Source: Ustilaginoidea virens
Lineage: Eukaryota; Ascomycota; Sordariomycetes; Hypocreales; Clavicipitaceae
NCBI RefSeq assembly: GCF_000687475.1
Contig: NC_057317.1
Location: 4,402,501 to 4,466,500, forward strand
DNA: 64,000 nt
Direction: 5' to 3'
This document shows, in pieces, positions 42,437-54,661 of the stretch (position 1 is its first letter; every line of letters starts with the position of its first letter). A model generated the notes under the pieces. That model saw nothing but the letters and a program-made list of their open reading frames with translations, was not told where the DNA came from and did not search any database. Both the position numbers and the translations under genes were made by a program.

Positions 42437-43219
42437 ATGTCGCCGCGTATCGTTCGCCTTGCCTACCGAGCATCAATCTTCCCTGGAAGCATCTGTGCTG
42501 CCTATGCTCGCCGCCGGGCAGTAGTTGCTGGACTGAAATTCACGCCACCTCCAGTTCATTCTCGCACCAAAGGCACAATGGCGGACCAGCAGGTCATCTT
42601 CACCAAGGACGCCCCTGCCCGTAAGTCTTGATGAGCCCTCGCCCGGCCTCTCCCCCGACCTCTCCATAACTTTTGCCAGAGCCCCGTGTGCTAACAAGAA
42701 CGGGGGGTAGCTGTTGGCCCCTACGTGAGTGTCATCCCCATGCATTGGAAACTCGACCAACGAACAAAAGAGTCTGGTGCTCATGTTCCTACGGCTGCCC
42801 TTGCTGAAACAGAATTTCTCCGTGCTCTAGTCCCAGGCCGTCAAGACGCCTACCGCCATCTACTGCTCCGGTCAGATCCCACTCAAACCCGATGGCACCA
42901 TGGTGGAGGGCTCCATCGCCGATAAAACCACGCAGTGCTGCCAAAACCTCGACGCGGTCCTGAAGGAGGCTGGTTCTTCCATCCCCAAAGTTGTCAAGTG
43001 CAACATCTTTCTTTCCGACATGGCCCACTTTGATGTCAGTAGACATTCGAATGAAGGCGCGTTTACCCGGGTAAATACCATGGAAGCTGACAAATTTCGC
43101 AGGAGATGAACTCTGTCTACGAAAAGTTTTTCGCCCACAAGCCAGCTCGCAGCTGTGTTGCGGCCAAGACTCTCCCCAAGAATGTTGATGTTGAGATCGA
43201 GGCTATTGCCCTTCCGTAA
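42437..43219 (+). CDS. RidA/YjgF/YER057c-family enamine/imine deaminase
   Basis: Hydrolyses reactive 2-aminoacrylate-type enamines or imines released by PLP enzymes; trimer with the active site between subunits. Four exons: 42437-42620, 42711-42724 (only 14 nt), 42831-43034 and 43103-43219; all joins in frame; product 172 aa. The core follows the family: [43 protein letters not shown], and [11 protein letters not shown] with the catalytic Arg. From the first ATG the 45 leading residues are Arg-rich and nearly free of acidic residues, which suggests mitochondrial import as for yeast Mmf1. A second in-frame ATG at 42578 (MADQQVIF) has a stronger context and would give a cytosolic form of 125 aa. 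Confidence 0.93.
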
Positions 43220-43470
43220 AATTGTCGATTTAGAGAAGCAATGTCAGATAGATCGGAAGGCAGCTCAAGTAACTAAAGTCATCTCCTTTGCGCCCAATTG
43301 TGCTATCTTGTTCGTGGGCCGTTGTCACTAAGGCGCACACCACTTATGCCGACTGCAATGTAGATACGTGTCGACATAGTCCCGGCAAGTATGCAGAAAG
43401 GCCAACAAGTTTTCCGAGGTTTTCCTTTGCTTTTATCCCACAGCCTACTTCCAACCTACTCTAACTGTCA

Positions 43471-44702
43471 CTATGCGTTCCAAATAACAACACGTCCGTC
43501 TACGCCGCTCGCTACAGTAACTTGTTAGCCACCAATTTCGGTACATGCCGTTTCAAAACCTGAACTGAAAGGGTAAGAGGTGCACTTACATGTGAACTTG
43601 GTGACCTGACCACCGGAGGATTCGAATGGGCGTATAGTCAGAATGGTGTTTTGGTGTATGGTTTTGAGCTGAGTGTCATCTTTGACCTTGCCCTTCAGGT
43701 CCATCTGTCTGAACATGTTCAGCGCAGACTCTTCTCTTTGTGAACCAGCATCACGACCTTTGGATTCTACTGGGCCAGCAAGTTGCCAACCCGATTCGCC
43801 TCCCTTGAAACGAAAAGCCTCACAGTCATACCCCGCGGCGATGATCTCGTCCTCGCTCTTCCACATCAAGCTCTTGAAAGGTAGCAGCTGCGTCGACACG
43901 GCGAGTACGGCGCGAGGGGACTGATCGGGACCCGTGGGGTACACCACGGTGATGCTGCTGTCATGGGCGGCAAAGGCAAGACTGTCTCCGCTAGGAGAAA
44001 AGGCGATAGAATGCACCCACCCAGCGGAGTTGTTCAAAAATTCTCCGCAGACGGTGTTGAACGGTAATCGCTCACCCCAAACCCCCGGGTCGGGCTTTGA
44101 GTCAACTCCCTTGATGAAGCTTGAGAAAACTCGTGCGTGGGCATCAGTCGAGCCAGCGGCGAGGAGAACCGAGTTGGGGTGCCATGCAACACTGGTGATG
44201 GTGCTGCGGATCGGCTTCTTCAGGTGCTTCGACACCCACCAGTCGTTTTCCTCCTCGAAGTAGCAGACGGCGATGACGCGATCACCAGACCCGACGGCAA
44301 ACTTGGATTCAGACGGCGACCATCGGACAAAGGTGGCGGCTCTGCTTATTCGGAGAAGCACCAAGGTGGGCTTGTAGCCCGTAGGAGAGGGTTCCCATAC
44401 AAGGGCATTACGGTCTGCCCGCGACCAAGTTAGCATGACGAGCCAGCCAATTCCGGACGACGCCGAGACCGCGACGAACCCTGGGAGCAGGTAACAATGC
44501 GACCGGAACCGGGAGCAATGTCCACGCTGGTGACGGTTTTATCGTGGCCCTTCAATTCATCCTTAAGCTTGAACGCGTTGCCCACTCTTCCGTACAACTC
44601 AACCGTCGAGTCTCGGGCGACGGCAAGGGTGCTATGGTCGGCTGAGAAAGAATGGTCGGCGATTGGGCTGTGGAACAGGTGGTGGACTTCGGGCTCAGCC
44701 AT
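43471..44702 (-). CDS. Arp2/3 complex subunit ARPC1 (p40/p41, Arc40)
   Basis: WD-repeat subunit of the Arp2/3 actin-nucleation complex; acts at cortical actin patches and endocytic sites. Three exons: 44702-44480, 44414-43590 and 43511-43471 (41 nt); product 362 aa. The propeller begins with HHLFHSPIADHSFS, and blade motifs include GHDKTVTSVDIAP, DRNALVWEP and SVAWHPNSVLLAAGSTD. The last tiny exon restores the family C-terminus SSGVDGRVVIW, which reading through the GTAAGT donor would lose. The first intron uses an atypical GTTCGT donor. It is required by frame and by the D of DRNALVW. The gene is divergent from the U2B'' gene. Confidence 0.95.
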
Positions 44703-45179
44703 GGCGGAGTCTTTGCTTTTTAGGCGATAGGAGTAGCTCTCTACTACCGCGGCTTCAAGAGGTTGTGGAAGATGAAAGGAACAAAAGGCATGGCAGCGGG
44801 GTTCAGCCTGAAGCAAACCCGGTTACGCGGACGTCGAGTTCCAGCTCCAAAGGGTCGACTTGCTGCGGGGGGATCTAGTAGAGGTACCTTTGTACCTCCC
44901 CCATATTGGTGGAAGTTTGGGCCTCCTGCCACCAACACCATCTACAGACCAAACTTGGAGGAAAATCTTCGGTCACGAACAAGTTTTGATCAAGCCATTT
45001 CGACATCGCATCCTTCAACCCCATCCGACAACCACAGACTTTTTTTTTTCTGGTTTTTTTTTCTGGTTTTTTTTTCTGGTTTTTTTTTTTTTTTTTTTGG
45101 AAACAGCCGAAACAGTGCTCGGCTGAAGAGGCGTGGCGATTTCGGTATTGCGCAATCGTTGAGGAATAACAGAGTCGCC
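44703..45179. promoter_or_regulatory. divergent promoter, ARPC1 / U2 snRNP B''
   Basis: 477-bp spacer shared by two divergent genes. Contains a repeated T-run/CTGG unit (about 45042-45100). No TATA box seen on either strand. Confidence 0.5.
45042..45100. repeat. tandem T-run/CTGG repeat
   Basis: Units of eight to nine T plus CTGG, three copies, ending in a longer T-run; in the leader of the U2B'' gene. Confidence 0.85.
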
Positions 45180-45901
45180 ATGGCCACAGCAGTGTCCTCG
45201 CGAAGTTTGGCACCCAATTCTTCCCTACCCGCCAAAGTTCAACCCATACCTCCCAATCAGACGTGAGTCTTGCCAAGTCCCAGGACCCATTATTTGCTCC
45301 CATCTCACGACTACCAGGCTCTACGTTACGAACCTTCCGTCGTCGAAAATTCAGAAAGCCGATCTCCGAACAGCGCTGTACCTGCTGTTCTCAACATACG
45401 GACCAGTACTCGATGTCGTGGCACTAAAAACCATGGATATGCGTGGCCAGGCACATATCGTCTACCGTGATGTGCAGACAGCTACCCAGGCAATGAGATC
45501 CTTGGAGGGTCAAGAGTTCCTGGGTCGGAATCTTGTGAGTACCTCGGTGGGAGTTTGGGGAATCGAAGGATGCTGACCGACGTTGCGCCTCGAAGAAAAT
45601 CCAGTACGCCAAGTCCAAGTCGCATTTTGTTGCCAAGTTGGATGGAAGCTTTAAGATGCCAAACTCGTACGGTGCAGCCGTTGTCGAACAGACTCGGTTG
45701 CAGCAGAGTATTTTCAATGCTCCACCTCCTGGGACTGCAACACCTGCAACTGCACAAACCAAGCCCCCAGTTGCCGCAGACCACGTCATGAAGGATGCCG
45801 GCACACCGGAGAGCCGAGGTCAAAAACGAACACGGGACGAGGAAGACGAAGAGGATAGCGAAGGAGACGTGTCAATGGAGGCAGACAGTGACGACGAATG
45901 A
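45180..45901 (+). CDS. U2 small nuclear ribonucleoprotein B'' (U1A/U2B''/SNF family)
   Basis: RRM protein that binds stem-loop IV of U2 snRNA in the spliceosome; yeast counterpart Msl1. Three exons: 45180-45262, 45318-45534 and 45596-45901; product 201 aa. A single RRM lies at about residues 27-105, with RNP2-like LYVTNLP and RNP1-like RGQAHIVY at the expected spacing, followed by QEFLGRNLKIQYAKSKS, diagnostic of the U1A/U2B'' subfamily. The C-terminus is a low-complexity acidic tail (EDEEDSEGDVSMEADSDDE) in place of the second RRM of vertebrate U1A. The start ATG has context GCCATGG. It ends 86 bp from the convergent ATG10 gene. Confidence 0.92.
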
Positions 45902-45987
45902 GCACCGAAACCGGTTACACGAAGCCATTGTGTCTCGTGACGAGCCCGTGACGAGACTGCAAATGCCAAGATGCCCAAATGGCTTCT

Positions 45988-46820
45988 TCATTGGACTGCC
46001 ATTTCTTTGGGTACCCATAGGCCTACACATCCTCCAACCAGTCCCAACCATATCATCAAGTAATTCTTTTTGGAACCGTCAAAGCTCGACATGGCATCTC
46101 CAAGTAGGCAAGGGTGAACGAAGAATGCAGGAACCCCAGTTACAGGATGATGCTGAGAGGAATGCATTAGACGGGGCCGGGAAAACGTGGTGCAAAATAA
46201 TAACCGCATATGCAACTTACATCTGCTGAAATGCCGCCGATTCCGCTCACTTTCCGGAGCCCGCTTTTATACTGGTCGGGAATCAGGCGACGAAAAACGG
46301 TGTCGATGTTGAAAGAAGGTTCATGTGGAGGAAGGCCATGGATACTGAACCAGAGACACGGGACTCTATATGAGGGGTGGAGGTGAACTTCATACGCCAC
46401 ATGGGCTGTGTTTTGGGACGCGTGGTTCAGGATGGCTGCCTAAGAAAGATGTGAGATGAGGATACATGCTTTAAAACATAACCCATCTCGTTCAATCCGT
46501 ACCTTGTCTGCGTCCTCTGCATCCATCATGTCACTATTGTCTGTGTCTGTGGAAGCCAGGTCATCTTCTTGACATGTCGAGATGGAGAAGTTGCTGAGGT
46601 CCAGATCGACATCGGCGTTGGTTTCGAGCGGGCGGATGATTTGAAGGTATGTGGTGTAACCACTGTTCAGCGAGAATTTCATGTCAAGGGCTGTGCAAAC
46701 CCTGAGCTTCCATTCTTTCCTGAGGGGGCCCAGCGTTGCTTGGCGATAGCGGCTGTCGATGTGATGGCAAGCTTCGGCAAACTCCTCCGCAGTGAGAAAA
46801 GGATAGTTCTGAAGGTCCAT
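45988..46820 (-). CDS. atg10: autophagy E2-like conjugating enzyme Atg10
   Basis: Cytosolic E2-like enzyme that conjugates Atg12 to Atg5 during autophagosome formation. Three exons, all phase 0: 46820-46503, 46439-46221 and 46152-45988; introns 63 and 68 nt; product 233 aa. Supporting motifs are PFLTAEEFAEACHH at the N-terminus, WKLRVCTALD, the family signature HPVTGVPAFFVHPC with the thioester cysteine (about residue 194), and WLGLVGGCVGLWVP at the end. The start at 46820 is the first ATG of the frame and begins the conserved sequence. The region between residues 80 and 106 is acidic and variable. Assignment rests mainly on the HPC active-site block and overall layout. Confidence 0.9.
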
Positions 46821-47529
46821 GAGTGACGAGCTCGACTGCCGACGCTGCAGAAACCGGAAAGCCAACCTCCCCTTTGGCGATGAGAATCGGGTCGTGCGTC
46901 GAATTCAGTTAGGCGACATGAGATGAGAAAATCCATCAAGGCTGGCTAGTTACCCATCATGGATTGATCCCGGATTTCTTGCTGGTCACATCACGATGGT
47001 AGGTGGCGGTCACTGCTGCATCGCTGCATCGAAGTGGCGGCGCTGTAGCAGGCTGAGCAGAAACGCAGGCACCTGTAAGGCTGTTTATCAGGAGACCGTT
47101 TTAGGCTTCTACATAGCAGTTCTAGCATTGATCCGTTGGTGGGCTGGGGGTTCGTTACAAGCGGACTGAACTGACTGGTCTTGCTGGACTCTTACCCAAT
47201 CACGCCCCCCGCGGAACCACATGCGGTGCGGCAACGGGATTGGGCCAATTGGCGATCAAACCTGTCCTATTCTCTTCCAGGGGCCATTGCATTGACGGCA
47301 CATTATATTGATGAATCCCTCCCTACTCCCAGACGCCTTTCACCTTGCCGACAAGGCCGCAACGGGCTGTCCCTGCTCACGCAGCCTATAGATCCCGAAA
47401 CTCGTGCTGCGTTCTTTCCGGCCAACTCAAACTCTGTTCCTCATTACAGTTTGAACCCTGGAGTATTGCAGACTAACTAGCCTCGGTGGCTTGACATCCC
47501 ACCGGCAATGACATGAGCCTTCCAGCCCG
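46821..47529. promoter_or_regulatory. divergent promoter region, ATG10 / GH47 mannosidase
   Basis: 709-bp spacer without clear TATA boxes or repeats. No gene seen. Confidence 0.4.
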
Positions 47530-49816
<2,287 letters not shown>

Positions 49817-51588
49817 GGGCCGGCGGTGCTTCCCGCGACAAGCTGCACGGTCAAAGGGGAAGGAGAGAGATGAGCGACGGGGTTGGGTTGTATAAAAAGG
49901 CGGACGAAAGCGGTCATGATCAATGTTTGAACTGTGCACATAAAGGTAGGAGGAACTTGGCACCTGCCGTCTCCCCTTCTCCCCATGTAGCGTTTGCTCG
50001 TAGAGTGAGTCACGCGTTCTATCTTGTTGCCCAGCCGAACAGTGCGTTTGACTAGAACCGGCTGTAGAGAGAAAGGTTCGATACCGGAACACACAATCGT
50101 ACGTACGTGAGGAAGGCGCATGTAGTCAAGGTGCAATGCACCCGGGAGGCGGGGACAGGCCCAGTTGCCACCCACTGGGCTTTCCGTCGTCTGGGCGCGT
50201 CAACCGTTTCAACGGTGATGCAGCCGGCAACGCCATTGGGAACGCGGACACGTAGCCCGCTGGGTCAACGTCGCCGCTAGTAAGCGCAGTTGGGTCGGGC
50301 AAGCCCAGCCAGCATCGACGGCTCGTTGAAAGGGTCTAGGCCCGCGACGACGCATTGTGGCCAGGATGAAGCAGGGCGGCCCAAGTTCCGACTCGCACCG
50401 GAACCCCCGTGGGACACGAGGGCGAACCCAATCGGGGGGGGGGGAATTCCAGATGGGCAATCCAAGGTGTCGGAGAAAGCAAATGCGAGCTCGATCGAGT
50501 CGGGCGCTTCTGGCGTTGATGCAACGCTACAAAGAGTGTACGACGAGCACGACGCAAAGGACAAGCGAGGGCGAGAAAGCAACCGTTTGAAGTCAGCTGG
50601 GGAATCAGGGCCTGCGATTGGACGGTGCTCCATGCGTGCGGGATTACGGGTGTGAGACACGGCCGGAAATAACAACGGGGGGGGGGGTCAATTGGCTCAA
50701 GGTGCAACGGAGTACCGAGTACCGAGTACCAGACAGCCGGATGCGGCACGGGGAGGGGTAACTGCAGATAACTGCAGATAACGGAACAGCACCACACCGC
50801 ACCCAGGTACGCAGTACGTACATTCTGTACATATGTTACAGGCCACAGGCAGGCAATCGTACGGGCAATCTCGTACGTGGGGGCGTGGCCCGAGTCGCAT
50901 AGAATGTCGAGTGCAAAAATCCCCCCCCCCCCCCCCCCCCAATCCCGCTGCCCGACTCTTCGCCGTGTCACGATCTGCCCTCCTTCTCTTCTTCGAAAAA
51001 ACGTGGTGATTGACACGGTCGGTGGCAGACACCTACCTGTTGACGCTTCTGAGGAAATCCGAGTCCTGTCGAGTGACTCGAGCCCGTCAACACCTCCCAA
51101 CACCTTCCAACCCCTCCGCCATCTGCTCTGCCTCATCTCGTTCCGCTCCTCTGTTCTTCTCCTCTCCCGCTACGCAATCCCGGTCTTCAATGACATCGCA
51201 TCCTCGTGGCGAATCCGCGTGTGCGAGAGCAGCTTATCCCCCGCGCCGTCGCCCGACCTCGTCTAATCACCCAGGTGTGCTCCTGCAGCCTCTGCTCAGA
51301 TGCTCGGTGCTTCGACCTCGAATCTAACCCGACCATATCCACCTGAGCCTGGGCTATGATAAGCCGCGGCTGGGGACTCGACGACGTCGCAGCCAATTCA
51401 ACCTCTTACCGGGTGGCCCACCGGTGACGCTGCCACTGAGACGACAGACAGGCTTTTATCTGAAACTTCCTCCGCAAGCGTCTTCAAATTCCTCGGCCGC
51501 CTGCTCAACATCCCGAATCAGGCATCGAGCACGTCTTCTTCCTCTTCCGCTTTGCCGGAAACCGAGACTCTCTTCTTTCTTGCCAAGC
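49817..51588. other. 1.77-kb intergenic region, probable promoter of the permease
   Basis: Contains GAGTACC repeats (about 50708-50730), a 20-C run (50921-50940) and a CT-rich stretch (51090-51180) probably near the transcription start of the permease. The 266-aa frame at 50336-51136 on the minus strand lacks any recognisable domain. Confidence 0.5.
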
Positions 51589-53743
51589 ATGGCTCCGGCG
51601 CAAAATATAGACGTCGGCAATCTGGAAACCAAAGAAGAGTCCGTCACCCACGGCAGCTCCTACAGCATGCCGCCGTCAGAGTACTATGACGAGCCGGCAC
51701 CCCGGCGCTTCCACCGCTTCGTCGACAGCTTCAAGCGGGACAACAACCTCTCCTTCTTCCCCAGCGATCATCTCAGCCAAGTCAACAGCCATGCTAGCCA
51801 AGGGCGTTACGGCACGCACTACTATGACCTGCGCCTCGCCACCCTCGAGTCGGCCAACACGGGCTTGGCTCGAAAGCTCAAAGGAAGGCACTTGCAGATG
51901 ATTGCCATCGGCGGGTCAATAGGTACGCAGGCCTCAGCTTCCTCCCCCCTCCGGCCCTCGATGGAGACAAAGGGTGCTCGCTCGCCCTTGCGTCCCTGCT
52001 GACCTGACCTGACCGTTGCCCGTGGGCTGCAGGTACTGGTCTTTTCGTGGCTTCCGGCAAAGCTCTGCACTCTGGCGGGCCCGCGTCATTGTTGATCGCT
52101 TTCAGCATTGTCGGTCTGCTGCTGTATTGCACTTGCCAGGCGCTGGGTGAACTGGCCGTCTTGTTCCCGATTGCCGGCTCCTTCTCATCATGGGCGACCA
52201 GATTCATCGATCCGTCATGGGGATTTGCCATGGGCTGGAAGTAAGTCCTTTTTTTTGTGTGTCTTGCTTCGCCCTGTCGTCGCTTTGATTTGAAACCAAG
52301 CCCAGAAAACCGCTAAAACCACTGCTAAACTTTCCGCATTGCCGTCGTCAAAGCTACGCGTTTCAATGGCTCACGGTGCTACCCCTCGAAATAATCGCTG
52401 CCTCTCTGACCATTGGTTACTGGGGCGACGGGCTGCCGAGAGCCGTCTTTGTCGGCGTATTCCTCGTCGTCATCCTGCTCATCAACTTGTTCGGCGTCAA
52501 AGCCTACGGAGAAGCCGAATTCACCTTTTCCATCATCAAGGTCATTGCCGTCATTGGCTTCATGTGCGTATCTCTATCCGTCTTGGGCTGGCTGCTCTCG
52601 TCGTTGGCTATTGGAGGCAGCCTGCGCACGCACATTGGACATTGGCTTACCAAGAGCAAAAATCTCTCCAAAACACACAGTCTCCTCGGAATCGTTCTCA
52701 ACTGCGGCGGAACGCCGGACCGGGGATACATCGGCGGCGAGTACTGGCACGACCCTGGCCCTTTCAACAACGGCATCAAGGGCCTCTGCAGCGTCTTTGT
52801 CACCGCAGCGTTCGCCTTCACCGGGACGGAGCTCGTAGGGCTGGCGGCTGCCGAGACGGCCAACCCGCGCAAATCTCTCCCCACCGCCATCAAGCAGGTC
52901 TTTTGGAGAATCACGCTCTTCTACATTGTCACCCTTACCCTCGTGGGGCTCCTGGTCCCCTACAACGACCCTCGCCTCATTTCCGGCGGCAACAAGGCCA
53001 ACGCCAAAGCCTCGCCCTTTGTCATCGCCATCGAGGAAGCCGGCATCGAGGTCCTGCCGTCCGTCATGAACGCCGTCATCCTCGTTGCCGTGCTGTCCGT
53101 CGGGAACTCGGCCGTTTTCGGATCGTCGCGAACCCTGGCCGCCCTCGCCAACCTCAGCCAGGCGCCCCGCATCCTCGGCTACGTCGACAAACGCGGCCGG
53201 CCGCTCGTGGCCATACTCGTGGCCGGCGCCCTGGGCCTGCTGGCCTTCCTGGCCGACCTCAAGCAGCAGGGCACCGTCTTCGACTGGCTCATCGCCATCT
53301 CCGGCCTCTCCACCGTCTTCACCTGGACGTCCATCTGCCTCTGCCACATCCGCTTCCGCCGCGCCTGGGCCGCCCGCGGCCGCGGCCTCGGCCAGATGGC
53401 CTACACCAGCCAGGTCGGCGTGGCGGGATCCTACGCCGGCCTCGGGCTCAACCTCCTCGTGCTGGTGGCGCAGTTCTGGGTCGGCGCCTTCCCCATCGGC
53501 TGGGAGGACATGGCCGCCTCCAGCGTCGCGCAAAACTTCTTCCTCAAGATGATGGGCGTCCCCATCATCGTCCTCTTCTACGCCTACCACAAGATCTTCT
53601 TCCGGACCCGCTTCGTCAGGACGTGCGACATGGACGTCGACACCGGACGGCGAGATTATAACCTGCCCATCCTGGTGGCGCAGGAGCAAGAAGAACGGGC
53701 AGCCTGGCCGAGGTGGAAGAGACTATACAAGTTTATGTGTTAG
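51589..53743 (+). CDS. amino-acid permease (APC superfamily, YAT/AAP family)
   Basis: Plasma-membrane proton/amino-acid symporter; specificity not readable. Four exons: 51589-51922, 52033-52240, 52354-52563 and 52681-53743; product 604 aa. About 95 cytosolic residues precede the family motif (LKGRHLQMIAIGGSIGTGLFVASG) at the first span. Then come about 12 spans, including the substrate-pathway block TAAFAFTGTELVGLAAAE and GNSAVFGSSRTLAALA. The third intron (52564-52680, 117 nt, GTGCGT donor) has no stop and a length divisible by three. Removing it gives the expected VIGFILLGIVLNCGG; retaining it inserts 39 residues. The tail ends RWKRLYKFMC, and a C-terminal Cys is common in fungal permeases. 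The 3' flank is microsatellite-rich. Confidence 0.93.
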
Positions 53744-53939
53744 AGGCACGTTGTCGTTTATTCTCTTGTTTCCTATCGTCTCTATTTAGCGGTTTTATGT
53801 TTTTTATGATTTTCATGTTTTTCATGTTCTTTATCTACTTTCATCTTCTTCTTCTTCATCATCTTCATAATCTTCATATTCTTCATGTTCTTTATCTATT
53901 TCATCGTCTTCTTCATCTTCTTCATCTTCTTCATCTTCC

Positions 53940-53983
<44 letters not shown>

Positions 53984-54661
53984 TTCATCTTCTTCATCTT
54001 CTTCTCAGATGGTCATCTGTCTCTTCTTTAGACGCGGAATGTCAAGACGGTCCCAAAACTACTTCTTTCTTCTCGGTGCGTCGGCTGGAACAGGAATACC
54101 CTGGCGTTTGGGACTCTTTTCTGCATAGAATACATACCGGCGCAGTGCATGCCTTTCTTGTGATGCGGCCTAGCACAATAAATGCAACGTATTCCCCAAG
54201 AAAATATTCGACGCATTACCGCGCCAGGATGAAACAAGTATAACGGTCACAGTTTCCCACATGGATGCGCCTCCTGCGTCTTGATATGGCACGTGCGACA
54301 CCAAAACTAGAAACTAGTACATTGACTCAATGGCTGGCAGCTTGGGGCGCATGTCCAAATTGAGAGGAATAGATACAAGGTACGAACAACACAAAAAAAA
54401 ATCCCACTGGAATAGCAAAACAAGGCTCTTCATGAATCATGAGCCGTGAACAAGCCAGCCGCACAAAAAACATGGCAACCAGGCAACGAGAGCAACGGTC
54501 CCGTCATTTTGGGTAGCCATGCTTAATATCCCGCCCGTGCAGTTTCTCCTGGCTCCTCTTGCGCCCCTCCTCCCTCTTCTTCTACTTTTTCTTCTTCTTC
54601 CCTCTGCTCGTTCCAGAAACGGACAAGACTCTCGACAACGTCATGGTTGTGTCGTCGTGTC
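53744..54661. other. convergent 3' spacer with CTTCAT/CAT repeats
   Basis: Between the permease (+) and the NTF2-like gene (-). Largely low-complexity pyrimidine repeats at the left, unique sequence at the right, no gene. Confidence 0.6.
53826..54005. repeat. TTCATCTTC / (CAT)n microsatellite
   Basis: Degenerate TTCATNTTC units followed by about fourteen CAT units (about 53940-53982) and more CTT units; in the 3' flank of the permease gene. Confidence 0.9.

Noticed and set aside
50336..51136. 266-aa minus-strand ORF upstream of the permease
   Set aside because: Crosses a 20-C homopolymer and GAGTACC repeats, has low-complexity translation, no domain.
52339..53689. 440-aa same-strand and 371-aa antisense ORFs over the permease
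   Set aside because: Frame shadows of the permease exons. The Arg/Pro/His-rich translation is typical of shifted GC-rich coding sequence.
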